Source of the DNA: an uncultured Methylobacillus sp.
GTDB lineage: Bacteria; Pseudomonadota; Gammaproteobacteria; Burkholderiales; Methylophilaceae
Length of the DNA: 9,805 nucleotides
Assembly: GCA_946478965.1 (NCBI GenBank)
Contig: CAMLDQ010000075.1
Coordinates: 1-9,805 of the forward strand
Reading direction: 5' to 3'
Part shown: positions 1 to 7,737 of the stretch, in pieces
Layout: every line of letters starts with the position of its first letter
How positions within the stretch are numbered: position 1 is the stretch's first letter
Translations under genes and position numbers: made by a program
The notes under the pieces: generated by a model
Databases searched by the model: none
What the model saw: the letters and a program-made list of their open reading frames with translations, nothing else
Told to the model about the DNA's origin: nothing

Positions 1-1032
1 TCGACTTACGCCAGCATCATCTCGACCTTGCAGGATCGCGAATACGTGCTGCTCGACAACAAGCGCTTCAAACCGACCGATGTTGGCCGCATCGTCAACA
101 AGTTCCTGACCGAGCATTTCACCAAGTACGTCGACTATGACTTCACCGCCAACCTGGAAAACGAGTTGGACGATATTGCCGAAGGTGAACGCGACTGGAT
201 TCCCGTCATGCAGGAATTCTGGCAAGGGTTCAACCGCCAGATCGCCGAGAAAGGCGAGGTCGAACGCCCCGGAACCGAAGTGCTGGAAGAAGCCTGTCCC
301 AAATGCGGCAAGCCGCTATCGAAGCGGCTGGGCAAACGCGGCAGCTTCATCGGCTGTACCGGCTACCCGGAATGCGACTACACCCGCAACCTGGACGGTG
401 ACGCCCCGGCCAGCAACGAGCCGGTCAACCTTGGCAACGACCCCGCCAGCGGCAAGGACATCCTGCTACTGAACGGGCCATACGGCCCTTACCTGCAACT
501 CGGCCTGAACGGGGATGACCCGAAGAAGAAACCGAAACGCGTCAGCATCCCAAAGGAAATTCCGCTGGCCAACGTCAACCACGAGATCGCGCTCAAGCTG
601 ATTGCGCTGCCTCGCGAGATCGGCCTGCATCCGGAAACCGGCAAGAAGATCACCGCCGGAATCGGTCGATTCGGCCCGTATCTCAACCACGATGGTACGT
701 TCAAATCGATCCCCAAGTCGGACAGCATCTTCGATATTGGCCTGGAACGCGCGCAAGAACTGCTGGCGCAAGCCAAGGCCAAAGCTGCACCGTTGCGTGA
801 ATTGGGTGAGCACCCGACCGAAGGCGGCAGCGTTGCGATCTACTCCGGCCGCTACGGTCCCTATGTGCAGCACGGTAAAATCAATGCCACCCTGCCCAAG
901 GACGAGGAAATCGAAGCGGTAACCCTGGAGCAGGCACTGGCCCTGTTGACGGCGAAAGCAGCCAAGGGCGCACCGGCCAGGAAAAAAGCCGCGCCGCGCA
1001 AGAAGGCGGCTACCGCAAAAAAGAAGAAGTAA
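1..1032 (+). CDS. topA: DNA topoisomerase I, C-terminal part (5' end outside window)
   Basis: Type IA topoisomerase, which relaxes negatively supercoiled DNA in the cytoplasm. The reading frame is open from base 1, so the gene enters from the left. The TTG at 28 is an internal Leu codon, not the start. The first visible residues (STYASIISTLQDREYV) match the conserved end of the type IA core. The active-site Tyr and the Toprim domain lie upstream and are not seen. One tetracysteine zinc ribbon (C-x2-C-x16-C-x5-C) is encoded at 295-375. Three short C-terminal repeats follow, with cores GPYGPY (475-492), GRFGPY (664-681) and GRYGPY (847-864), as in the topoisomerase C-terminal repeat family. The protein ends in a Lys/Ala/Arg-rich tail from about 970. 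343 codons are visible. E. coli TopA instead carries three tetracysteine ribbons, so this is the single-ribbon, repeat-rich architecture. It converges on pbpG with 16 bp between the stop codons and no classical terminator. Confidence 0.96.
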   Translation, partial: STYASIISTLQDREYVLLDNKRFKPTDVGRIVNKFLTEHFTKYVDYDFTANLENELDDIAEGERDWIPVMQEFWQGFNRQIAEKGEVERPGTEVLEEACPKCGKPLSKRLGKRGSFIGCTGYPECDYTRNLDGDAPASNEPVNLGNDPASGKDILLLNGPYGPYLQLGLNGDDPKKKPKRVSIPKEIPLANVNHEIALKLIALPREIGLHPETGKKITAGIGRFGPYLNHDGTFKSIPKSDSIFDIGLERAQELLAQAKAKAAPLRELGEHPTEGGSVAIYSGRYGPYVQHGKINATLPKDEEIEAVTLEQALALLTAKAAKGAPARKKAAPRKKAATAKKKK

Positions 1033-1048
1033 TCAGAAACGACTGAAC

Positions 1049-2056
1049 TTAGCCCATCTTGGCGGCAGCCATGAACTTGCTGCCGTTCTCGATCCACTTG
1101 CGCACCCGCTGTGCGTCTCCGATGCGCGTGTATTTGCCCACCGAATCAAGCAGGATGATGATATAGGGCTGGCCGGAAATTTGCGCTTGCATGACCAAGC
1201 AACGGCCCGCCTCGTTGATGAATCCGGTTTTAGAAAGCCCGATATCCCACTCGCCCTTGCGTACCAGGATATTGGTATTGTGGAATTCGGCGGGGCGCCG
1301 GGTACCGTTCATTTCGACTTCATAGGATGCCGTGGTGCTCACTTGGCGGATTTCGGGATAGGCATACGCGGCGTTCACCATTTTGGCGAGATCTTCCGCG
1401 GTCGACATGTTATCGCTGTTCAGGCCGGTGGGATCGACGAAATGCGAGTTCTGCATGCCCAGCATTTTCGCCTTCACGTTCATCGCGCGCACGAATGCCC
1501 CGATGCCGCCCGGATAAGCATGGCCCAGCGCAGAAGCCGCCCGGTTCTCCGATGCCATGATCGCCAACTGCAGCATCTCACCTCGCGTCAGGGTTGCCCC
1601 AACGCGCAAGCGCGATCCCGAATTCTTGAGCGTATCTACATCGTCCGTTGTAACGGTAACCGGCTCATCCATGGGAAGATGGGCGTCCAGTACCACCATG
1701 GCCGTCATCAGTTTGGTAACGGAGGCGATGGGGGTGGGTTGGCTGGTTTCCTTGGCGTACAGGATTTCGCCGGTTTCCTGATTCATCACCAACGCCTTGG
1801 ATGAGGCGAGGTGCAACTCTCCGCCGACCCCGTCATCAGCAATCGTTTGCGAAACCTTGTGCAGGTAGGGCGAATGGGTAACGCCAGCTCTGACGTGAAC
1901 ACGGTGTTTGGTGCGCAGTTTTGCTTTTGCCTTTGCTTTTGCGACCGAGGCACTAGCGCGCTTGCCCGTGCTGCCTTCCGTTGCAGTTGCATTCGCAGGC
2001 ACCATAGGGAGCGACAAGGTCAGTGCAATGCCAAGCAACAGTATCCTACGCATCAT
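1049..2056 (-). CDS. pbpG: D-alanyl-D-alanine endopeptidase (PBP7-type, peptidase S11)
   Basis: Periplasmic low-molecular-weight penicillin-binding protein. The family cleaves D-Ala-meso-DAP cross-links in peptidoglycan. All three serine penicillin-recognition motifs are present: SxxK as S112-V-T-K115, SxN as S169-E-N171, and KTG as K276-T-G278. The N-terminus is a typical signal peptide (MMRRILLLGIALTLSLPM, likely cleavage after ANA at about residue 23). An unusual basic Lys/Ala/Arg-rich linker (about residues 31-57) precedes the catalytic domain. The frame stays open to 2110, but I chose the ATG at 2056: CCTCC at 2064-2068 reads GGAGG on the minus strand, 7 nt upstream, and the signal peptide starts cleanly there. 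The product is 335 aa, near the length of E. coli PBP7. A DacA-type carboxypeptidase is less likely because no C-terminal amphipathic anchor or PBP5 C-terminal domain is visible. It converges on topA and diverges from tpx. Confidence 0.92.
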   Translation of the reverse strand: MMRRILLLGIALTLSLPMVPANATATEGSTGKRASASVAKAKAKAKLRTKHRVHVRAGVTHSPYLHKVSQTIADDGVGGELHLASSKALVMNQETGEILYAKETSQPTPIASVTKLMTAMVVLDAHLPMDEPVTVTTDDVDTLKNSGSRLRVGATLTRGEMLQLAIMASENRAASALGHAYPGGIGAFVRAMNVKAKMLGMQNSHFVDPTGLNSDNMSTAEDLAKMVNAAYAYPEIRQVSTTASYEVEMNGTRRPAEFHNTNILVRKGEWDIGLSKTGFINEAGRCLVMQAQISGQPYIIILLDSVGKYTRIGDAQRVRKWIENGSKFMAAAKMG

Positions 2057-2063
2057 CCCCCTA

Positions 2064-2068
2064 CCTCC
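2064..2068 (-). promoter_or_regulatory. Ribosome binding site that fixes the pbpG start
   Basis: On the minus strand this reads GGAGG, followed by 7 nt and then ATG at 2056. A second ATG at 2053 is 10 nt away and less well placed. The signal supports starting at 2056 rather than at the in-frame upstream codon at 2110, which lies inside the promoter/dyad region. Confidence 0.8.
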
Positions 2069-2102
2069 CCGCCAAACCAAAACTGACTTCAATGACAATA
2101 AA

Positions 2103-2130
2103 ATTATCATGATTTGTCATCATGATACAA
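2103..2130 (-). promoter_or_regulatory. Probable pbpG promoter with an embedded operator-like inverted repeat
   Basis: Read on the minus strand, TTGTAT (2130-2125) and GATAAT (2108-2103) are separated by 16 nt. They make a plausible sigma70-type -35/-10 pair with a good -10 and a weak -35, about 46 bp upstream of the pbpG ATG. Within it is a perfect inverted repeat: TATCATGAT at 2105-2113 and ATCATGATA at 2119-2127, with spacer TTGTC. Each arm also contains the self-palindromic octamer ATCATGAT, so the octamer appears twice, 13 bp apart. A dyad covering the space between -35 and -10 is a classical repressor position. The protein that binds it is unknown. The repeat is seen directly; the promoter and operator roles are inferred. 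Confidence 0.5.
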
Positions 2131-2161
2131 GAGAAACCTCACATAAATTCTCGATTTTGTA

Positions 2162-2178
2162 GCACGCCGCCCGCGTGC
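2162..2178. other. GC-rich 6-bp inverted repeat (hairpin)
   Basis: GCACGC at 2162-2167 and GCGTGC at 2173-2178 are perfect inverted arms around the 5-nt loop CGCCC. No T-run follows on either strand, so it does not qualify as an intrinsic terminator. It could be a structural or protein-binding element in the divergent intergenic region, or chance. Confidence 0.35.
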
Positions 2179-2254
2179 CGATCAGAAGTCATGCGGATCA
2201 AACCCTGAAGTATACGTCCAAACGCCGACAGAAAACAAAAGTGCTTTGATGCCC

Positions 2255-2289
2255 GAGCCTGCAGCAAGAGGCTCTCTCGCCTAGAGGCG
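2255..2289 (+). promoter_or_regulatory. Tandem dyads in the presumed tpx leader
   Basis: GAGCCT (2255-2260) pairs with AGGCTC (2269-2274) across an 8-nt loop. CGCCT (2278-2282) faces AGGCG (2285-2289) across 2 nt. Because the AGGC at 2269-2272 could pair with the GCCT on either side (2257-2260 or 2279-2282), alternative RNA folds are possible. AGAGGC also occurs as a direct repeat (2267-2272 and 2283-2288). The element ends 69 nt before the tpx start. Any regulatory role is inference. Confidence 0.25.
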
Positions 2290-2346
2290 CGCTTGCCACG
2301 CTGGATGTTGCAAGGCATACTTCAAGCATCCGTGCAGGCATTATCG

Positions 2347-2351
2347 AGGAG
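2347..2351 (+). promoter_or_regulatory. Ribosome binding site that fixes the tpx GTG start
   Basis: AGGAG with 7 nt to the GTG at 2359. It supports the rare start codon over the upstream in-frame TTG. Confidence 0.75.
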
Positions 2352-2358
2352 ACATAGT

Positions 2359-2871
2359 GTGGCAACCGTAACTTTCAAGGGCGACCCCATCAACGTAGGT
2401 GGCACCTTTCCCCGCGTCGGTGATTCCGCACGCAGCTTCATGTTGGTGGACAAGGACCTGAACGACGTCTCCCTGAGCCAGTTCGCCGGGCGCCGCAAGA
2501 TCCTCAACATCGTCCCCAGCCTGGACACCCCGGTATGCGCGGAATCCACGCGCAAATTCAATGCCGCGGCCAGCATGCTGCCCAACACCGTGGTATTGGT
2601 CATCTCGGCTGACCTGCCGTTTGCGCAAAGCCGCTTCTGCGCCATCGAGAACCTGCAGAACGTATTCACGCTCTCGACCATGCGCGGCCGCGACTTCCAC
2701 AAGGATTACGGCGTCATGATTACCGATTACCCCTTGGCCGGCCTGACCGCGCGTGCAGTTATCGTGCTGGATGAGAACGACAAGGTTCTGCACGCCGAAC
2801 TGGTGCAGGAAATCGGCAAGGAGCCGGACTACGATGCCGCCCTGACAGCGGTCCGTTACGTTTCCGTTTAA
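2359..2871 (+). CDS. tpx: Thiol peroxidase (atypical 2-Cys peroxiredoxin)
   Basis: Reduces hydrogen peroxide and organic hydroperoxides, usually with thioredoxin as electron donor. Family enzymes are periplasmic or cytoplasmic, and no signal peptide is visible here. The peroxidatic cysteine is C60 in [11 protein letters not shown] and the resolving cysteine is C94 in [10 protein letters not shown], matching C61 and C95 of E. coli Tpx. Other family blocks are the N-terminal [12 protein letters not shown] stretch and the [15 protein letters not shown] segment. The product is 170 aa, the usual family length. The GTG at 2359 is preferred because AGGAG (2347-2351) sits 7 nt upstream and the protein then begins MATVTFKG as in relatives. 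The in-frame TTG at 2293 would add a 22-residue tail not known in the family. The stop codon shares the tetranucleotide TTAA (2868-2871) with the stop of the convergent pump gene. Confidence 0.96.
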   Translation: MATVTFKGDPINVGGTFPRVGDSARSFMLVDKDLNDVSLSQFAGRRKILNIVPSLDTPVCAESTRKFNAAASMLPNTVVLVISADLPFAQSRFCAIENLQNVFTLSTMRGRDFHKDYGVMITDYPLAGLTARAVIVLDENDKVLHAELVQEIGKEPDYDAALTAVRYVSV

Positions 2872-5800
2872 CCCGCACCCTCGCGCCGGAGCGCAGCGAT
2901 CCGGCGCCTCGCCGCACGCCAATCCGACAAGCGCTGCATCCCGTGCATAGCGAGTGAATACACGGCCGGGACGACCACCAGCGTCAGCAACGTCGATGTA
3001 ATCATCCCGCCGATCACTGCCACCGAAAGCGGGCCATTGGTTTCCGCCCCGGCACCCAACCCCAGCGCCGCCGGTAACAATGCAAGGATGATCGTAAGCG
3101 AAGTCATCAGCACCGGCCGCAGGCGGATAGGGCAGGCATCGAGCAGCGCCGCATCAATCGCCATCCCTTCGTTACGCCGCTGATTGGTCAGATCGACCAG
3201 CAAAATGGAATTCTTCGCCACCAGCCCTATCAGCAGCACCAACCCAATCATGGAATAAATGTTGAGCGACTGCCCCATCAGCCAGAGCGCCATCACACCA
3301 CCGATGATGGCCAGCGGCTGTGCCAGCATGATGATAAGCGGCTGCAGGAAAGAATTGAACTGGCTGGCCAGCACCATGTATAGCAGTGCCAGCGCCATGG
3401 CGAAGGCAAACGCCATGTATTTGGCGGTCTTGGCGAACTCTTCCGCCTGCCCGACAAATTTGACGGAATAGCCAGGCGGCAACAGCGGGGCCGCCGCCTC
3501 GCGCACCTGCTTGACAGCATCACCCAGCGACAACGCAGGCGTACCGTAGAAATTGGCCGCGTACTGCAGGTCGAAACGTCCGATGACAGCGGCCCCCAGC
3601 ACCGACTTGAAAGTGGCGACCGTATCCAGGCGTACCATGCTGCCATCCTTGCCACGCAGGAAGATTTTGCTCAGATCCGCCGGCTGGCCGAATGCGTCCT
3701 CCCTGGCTTTGACCCGGATATTGTAACGCTCGCCATCGCCCGGCTCATCGTTGTACATGGCGATATCGATACCCCCGCTCAGCATGTTGAGCGCATAGGC
3801 GACATCCTGTGCCGAGAGGCCGAGATCGGCAGCCCGGGTACGGTCCACCCCCATCACCAGTTCGGGCAAATCGAGCTGCATGTCGAGATCGATCCTGCCC
3901 ATGCCGGGCATGTCGGAAAGCTTTTGCTGCAGCTGCGTGGCAAGCTTGGCAATCTGGTCCAGACTGGGGCCGGAAAGATTGAATTGCAGCGGATCGCCGC
4001 GTTGCCCGCCGACAATCGACACCGGTGCAGGGAAAGCACGCACCCCGGGAATCTGGGTAAATTCTTCGCGCAGCTGCTTCAGCGTATCCTGCTGGCGAAT
4101 AGTGCGCTTGTCGCGATCCTGCATGCGCACATAGGCAAATCCCTGGTTGACCTGGCCGGCCCGTCCGAGACCGATGGCCGTAAAATAGGACGCAATCTCA
4201 GGATGCCTGCCCAGCACCTTCTCGATCTCGATCAGGCGCGTATTGGTGTAATCCACACTGGAGCCGAGCGGGGTTTTGAGATAAACGATGAATCGCCCTT
4301 CATCCTCTTCCGGTACGAACTCCTTCTTCACATCGCTGAAGAACCAGCCGCTCACGACCACGGTGACCAATGTGATGACCAGCACTTTCCAGCGATGGCA
4401 CAACGCCAACCCGAGCAGGCTACGGTAAAACCGATCCATCCCGTCGAAAAAAGCATCCATGGTGTGATACAGCCAGCCATGCCGTTGCGCCACTTTGAGA
4501 TAGCGCGAACACAACATGGGTGTGAGGGTAAGCGAGACAAACAGCGAGACCAGCACGCCAAACGTCACAACGACGGCAAATGACTTGAAGAATTGGCCGA
4601 TGATGCCTTGCATGAAAATCACCGGCGCGAAAATGGATACCAGCGAGAGGGTGGCCGCCATCACTGCGAACACCACTTCCTTGCTCCCGTTGACGGCCGC
4701 GCTGACCGGGTTGGGATCCAGTTTCTCGCGGTGCCGGAAGATGTTTTCCAGTACCACAATGGAATCGTCCACCACGACGCCGATCAACAGCAGCAGCGCC
4801 AGCAGCGTCATGACGTTGAAGGTATAGCCACTGAAATACATGACGGCCACGGCACCCATCAGGGAAACCGGGATCGCCGTACTGATGATCAATGTCGACC
4901 GGACAGATCGCAGAAACAGCCAGACCACTGCAGCAGCTAGCAGCGTGCCCAATCCAAGATGTTCCAGCAAGGCATTGATCAGTTCCTGGATATACAAGGC
5001 ATCGTTGGAGACCACCTCGATGCTCATGCCTGGGGGCAACGAGGGCCGAATTTCTTCATCCAACCGACGGTTGATCTCGCTCACGATTGCCACCGTATTG
5101 GCATTGGCAATCTTGACGATGCCCAGGCCGACGCTGGGCTTGCCATTGTAATGGGCCAGCTGGCGGTAGTCTTCCAGGCCATCTTCCAGCTCGGCCACGT
5201 CCTTCAAGCGGATGGCAGCGCCATCACGGTAGCCAACGATCATCGTGCCGAGATCGGAGAGCTTGTGAAACTCCATATCCAGCTTGAACAGGTATTCGCT
5301 TTTCTTGCCGACCAGGAAGCCCCCGGGAAGCTGCACATGTTCGCGGCTGAAAGCGCTTTCGATATCCTGCGCTGTAATACCGAATGCCGCCATCCGCTCC
5401 GGCAGCAGGTTGACGCGTATGGTGCGGTCACGGCGCCCGCCGAGGCGCACTTCGCCGACGCCGTCGACGGTTTCCAGGCGCTTTTTCAGCACATTGGAGG
5501 CGTACTGGTTAAGCTGCTGCTGGGTCCGGTCGCCGCGCAACGCCAGCCACATCACCGGCTGCGCACCGGTCTCGACCTTGGCTACGATGGGTGGATCCGC
5601 GTCGTCCGGCAGACGGCGCAGCACCTGGTTGACCTTGGCCTGCACTTCGTTAAACGCAACGTCGATTTTCTTGTCCAGATCGAAGGTAATCGTGACGGTC
5701 GACACCCCCGGACTGGAACTGGACTGAATATGCTCGATGCCGGGCACGCTATTGACCGAGGTCTCGATCACGTTGGTGATGCTGGCATCGATGATGTCGG

Positions 5801-5966
5801 GGTTGGCGCCTTTTTGCGCGGTTGTCACCGCGACGACGGGAAATTCGATATAGGGAAAACGGTCAACCCCGATGCGCTCATAGCTGATCACACCGAACAA
5901 CACCAGCACGCCGGACAGCATCCACGCCAGCACATGGCGCTTGATCGACAACTCCGGCAGCGTCAT
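2868..5966 (-). CDS. RND efflux transporter, inner-membrane pump subunit (HAE-1/AcrB type)
   Basis: Proton-driven inner-membrane pump of a tripartite efflux system. 1032 aa, the standard AcrB-like length. The proton-relay residues are visible: the Asp pair D400-D401 in [14 protein letters not shown] (AcrB D407/D408) and K918 in [12 protein letters not shown] (AcrB K940). The DD...EN form of the TM4 motif fits drug or hydrophobe exporters rather than CusA-like metal pumps. The two-half architecture is clear: TM1 near residues 12-28, a porter domain, a TM cluster at about 335-490, then TM7 near 527-545, a second porter domain and a TM cluster at about 850-1008. The start ATG overlaps the stop of the upstream adaptor gene as ATGA (5963-5966), which implies translational coupling. 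No outer-membrane channel gene lies nearby. The gene converges on tpx with overlapping stops. The substrate cannot be told from sequence. Confidence 0.95.
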   Translation of the reverse strand: MTLPELSIKRHVLAWMLSGVLVLFGVISYERIGVDRFPYIEFPVVAVTTAQKGANPDIIDASITNVIETSVNSVPGIEHIQSSSSPGVSTVTITFDLDKKIDVAFNEVQAKVNQVLRRLPDDADPPIVAKVETGAQPVMWLALRGDRTQQQLNQYASNVLKKRLETVDGVGEVRLGGRRDRTIRVNLLPERMAAFGITAQDIESAFSREHVQLPGGFLVGKKSEYLFKLDMEFHKLSDLGTMIVGYRDGAAIRLKDVAELEDGLEDYRQLAHYNGKPSVGLGIVKIANANTVAIVSEINRRLDEEIRPSLPPGMSIEVVSNDALYIQELINALLEHLGLGTLLAAAVVWLFLRSVRSTLIISTAIPVSLMGAVAVMYFSGYTFNVMTLLALLLLIGVVVDDSIVVLENIFRHREKLDPNPVSAAVNGSKEVVFAVMAATLSLVSIFAPVIFMQGIIGQFFKSFAVVVTFGVLVSLFVSLTLTPMLCSRYLKVAQRHGWLYHTMDAFFDGMDRFYRSLLGLALCHRWKVLVITLVTVVVSGWFFSDVKKEFVPEEDEGRFIVYLKTPLGSSVDYTNTRLIEIEKVLGRHPEIASYFTAIGLGRAGQVNQGFAYVRMQDRDKRTIRQQDTLKQLREEFTQIPGVRAFPAPVSIVGGQRGDPLQFNLSGPSLDQIAKLATQLQQKLSDMPGMGRIDLDMQLDLPELVMGVDRTRAADLGLSAQDVAYALNMLSGGIDIAMYNDEPGDGERYNIRVKAREDAFGQPADLSKIFLRGKDGSMVRLDTVATFKSVLGAAVIGRFDLQYAANFYGTPALSLGDAVKQVREAAAPLLPPGYSVKFVGQAEEFAKTAKYMAFAFAMALALLYMVLASQFNSFLQPLIIMLAQPLAIIGGVMALWLMGQSLNIYSMIGLVLLIGLVAKNSILLVDLTNQRRNEGMAIDAALLDACPIRLRPVLMTSLTIILALLPAALGLGAGAETNGPLSVAVIGGMITSTLLTLVVVPAVYSLAMHGMQRLSDWRAARRRIAALRREGAG

Positions 5967-7042
5967 TGCGCGTTCGCCTGCTGTACTTTGACGGCGGCCT
6001 TGTCAGTCAGGTATCCGGCCCCATCCACGGCAATGGTTTCGCCCGCATGCAGGCCATCGATAATTTCCACCATGCCGTTCTGGCGCAGCCCGGTCTTCAC
6101 GACACGCTGCAGAGCCGTGTTACGGTCGACCACATAGACCACTTCGCCCGCCGGGCGCAATACCACACTGGCTTCAGGCACTACCACGGCATCGGTGTGC
6201 TCGCCGAGGACCACGGCGCCATTGACACTGGCCCCGGGATACCAACCGGCTTTGCCCGTGATATCGGCAATAATGTCAGCGGCACGGTTGGCGCTGCCAA
6301 TCAATGGCTTAATCTCCTTGACGGTCGTATTCACTACTTCATCCGGCATCGTCGGGGTGACGAGCCGCACCGTCTGCCCGGAATGCAGTTTAGAGGCGAT
6401 AATTTCGGGAAACGGCAGGTGCGCGCGCAGCTTTTGTATGCCAATCACCTGAAATAGCGGATCGCCGACCTTGACGTAGTCGCCAACCGAAACGATCTGT
6501 TTTTCGACACGCCCATCCAAGGGCGCATACACCCGCGTCTTGGTCGCATTGTGCTCGATCGCGGCGAGATGCGCACGCGCGCCCTCCAGCTGTTCTCGCA
6601 AGGCACTCTGCTGGGTGGTGACATCGTCCAGGGCATTCTGGGAAATGAAATTTTTCTGCACCAGCTGCCGATTGCGCTCCACCACCTTACCCTGATTGTC
6701 CAGCAGCGTCTGCAGCCGCGCGATCTCCGCCTGCGCTTCGCGCTGTTGCAAGCCGATGTCGGCACCATCCAGCTCCGCCAGCAGCTGGCCTCGTTTGACC
6801 GCGTCTCCCGCATGCACAAGCACTTTGACGACACGTGCGGCCACCTCGGCTCCTATGGTGGGGTCGATCAGACCTTCCAGCGAACCTACCGTTTCCTCAC
6901 GGATTTCCAGGCTATGCGTTTGCGCAGCAGCGATAGTGACCAAGACCGCCTGCGACGCGCTAGACTTCTTGGGTTCCTCTTTTTTAGCGCATCCGCCGAG
7001 CATCGCGGCCAACGCGAGCATGATCAGAAAGAAATGCCGCAT
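5963..7042 (-). CDS. RND efflux periplasmic adaptor (membrane fusion lipoprotein)
   Basis: HlyD/AcrA-type adaptor that links the RND pump to an outer-membrane channel. 359 aa. It starts with a lipoprotein signal peptide (MRHFFLIMLALAAMLGGC) whose lipobox LGGC places the lipidated Cys at residue 18. The first lipoyl half follows (about 55-92, with GAEVAARVVKVLVHAGDAV), then a Gln/Glu/Ala-rich helical hairpin with coiled-coil character (about 93-150), the second lipoyl half (VYAPLDGRVEKQIVSVGDYV), and a beta-barrel/membrane-proximal part. I chose the ATG at 7042 over the TTG at 7045 because GAGGA (7053-7049 on the minus strand) lies 6 nt from the ATG. That ribosome site overlaps the stop codon of tetR, so the two genes are probably coupled. 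Its 3' end overlaps the pump start by 4 bp. Confidence 0.94.
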   Translation of the reverse strand: MRHFFLIMLALAAMLGGCAKKEEPKKSSASQAVLVTIAAAQTHSLEIREETVGSLEGLIDPTIGAEVAARVVKVLVHAGDAVKRGQLLAELDGADIGLQQREAQAEIARLQTLLDNQGKVVERNRQLVQKNFISQNALDDVTTQQSALREQLEGARAHLAAIEHNATKTRVYAPLDGRVEKQIVSVGDYVKVGDPLFQVIGIQKLRAHLPFPEIIASKLHSGQTVRLVTPTMPDEVVNTTVKEIKPLIGSANRAADIIADITGKAGWYPGASVNGAVVLGEHTDAVVVPEASVVLRPAGEVVYVVDRNTALQRVVKTGLRQNGMVEIIDGLHAGETIAVDGAGYLTDKAAVKVQQANAQ

Positions 7043-7051
7043 CAATAATCC

Positions 7052-7702
7052 TCAGGAAGGTCTGTTAGCATCGGGCAGCAACCCATGTAGCAAAATCTGC
7101 AGCATTTTTTGGCTGTAGCGCTGCGGCTCATCGGCAAAATCCACGGCCTGCATGTGCCGCAACGCATCCCGCGCCTGGAAAAAATAAATATTGGCGGCAA
7201 TCAGCATCACGGCGACGGCCGCAGGATCGATATCGGTGCGCAGTTCACCGCGCGCCTGCCCCCCGTAGATGATGTCTACCAGCTTGGAAAAGTTCTTGCC
7301 GAACACTTGCTCGGCCAGTTTGCGGTTGTGGTCCGCCCCCTTTTCCATCATGTCACGCAACACCAGCCGTGCCACTTGCCCGTGATTCAGCAAGGCTTGC
7401 AGATGATTCTCGGCAAATGTCGCCAGCCTTTCAACGAAACTCCCTTCCCCACATTCCAGGCGCTCTAGACGTTCGCAGGATTCCTCGCAGGCTGCTTGCA
7501 GGACGGCGAGATATAGCTCGCCCTTGGAGTTGAAATGATGAAAGATGTTGGCTTTGCTGACGCCCGCGCATACCGCGATCGCATTCATCGAAACGGCATC
7601 GTAGCCCTGCTCGGCAAACAACGCTTCCGCAGCCGCCAGAATGCGCTGTGTGCTGCTCGCGTCGTCGCTATCGGGAGAAAGGCTGTGCGGCTGGGTGGTC
7701 AT
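7052..7702 (-). CDS. TetR/AcrR-family transcriptional regulator of the efflux operon
   Basis: One-component repressor-type regulator, 216 aa from the ATG at 7702. The N-terminal TetR helix-turn-helix spans about residues 18-66: TQRILAAAEALFAEQGYDAV leads into MNAIAVCAGVSKANIFHHF, where GVSKANIFHHF is the typical recognition-helix signature. The rest is a mainly helical ligand/dimer domain. It is the first gene of a tight operon (tetR, adaptor, pump), with only 9 bp to the adaptor start. No Shine-Dalgarno sequence is evident before ATG 7702. An in-frame GTG at 7711 is an alternative start. The frame stays open to 7804, but a longer protein would read through the palindrome and lacks family similarity. 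A perfect 24-bp palindrome begins 35 bp upstream of the ATG, so autorepression is likely. The inducing ligand is unknown. Confidence 0.93.
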   Translation of the reverse strand: MTTQPHSLSPDSDDASSTQRILAAAEALFAEQGYDAVSMNAIAVCAGVSKANIFHHFNSKGELYLAVLQAACEESCERLERLECGEGSFVERLATFAENHLQALLNHGQVARLVLRDMMEKGADHNRKLAEQVFGKNFSKLVDIIYGGQARGELRTDIDPAAVAVMLIAANIYFFQARDALRHMQAVDFADEPQRYSQKMLQILLHGLLPDANRPS

Positions 7703-7737
7703 GACGTTCACAAGGACACTTATCGCGTCGAGTTTGC

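Larger units (their letters stand above)
2057..2358. other. Divergent intergenic region between pbpG and tpx
   Basis: This 302-bp non-coding stretch carries control signals for two divergent genes. Its left part (about 2090-2160) is AT-rich and holds the pbpG promoter and inverted repeat. The middle has a GC-rich 6-bp hairpin (2162-2178). The right part, which would be the tpx leader, holds two tandem small dyads (2255-2274 and 2278-2289) and a pair CTTGC/GCAAG (2292-2296 and 2310-2314). I found no convincing -35/-10 pair for tpx and no small gene with a good ribosome binding site. The tpx frame stays open back to a TTG at 2293, but that start has no support. Confidence 0.6.

Noticed and set aside
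1027..1050. Bulged dyad spanning the topA stop and pbpG stop (AAGT-TCAG facing CTGA-ACTT) as a bidirectional terminator
   Set aside because: It has two 4-bp AT-leaning stems separated by a 2-nt bulge and no T-run. Too weak to call a terminator.
1181..1804. 207-codon open frame on the plus strand opposite pbpG
   Set aside because: pbpG on the other strand has all three catalytic motifs. This frame is its antisense shadow, with no domain I recognise.
2057..2110. Upstream extension of pbpG to 2110
   Set aside because: It would put 18 residues before the signal peptide and overlap the likely -10 and inverted repeat. The GGAGG at 2064-2068 supports ATG 2056.
2293..2358. Upstream in-frame extension of tpx to a TTG codon
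   Set aside because: The 22 extra residues do not fit the family, and the GTG at 2359 has a good ribosome site.
4959..6137. 392-codon open frame on the plus strand, opposite the pump and adaptor genes
   Set aside because: It is antisense to two well-recognised genes, crosses their junction, has His/Gln-rich low-complexity composition typical of antisense frames in GC-rich genes, and shows no recognisable domain.
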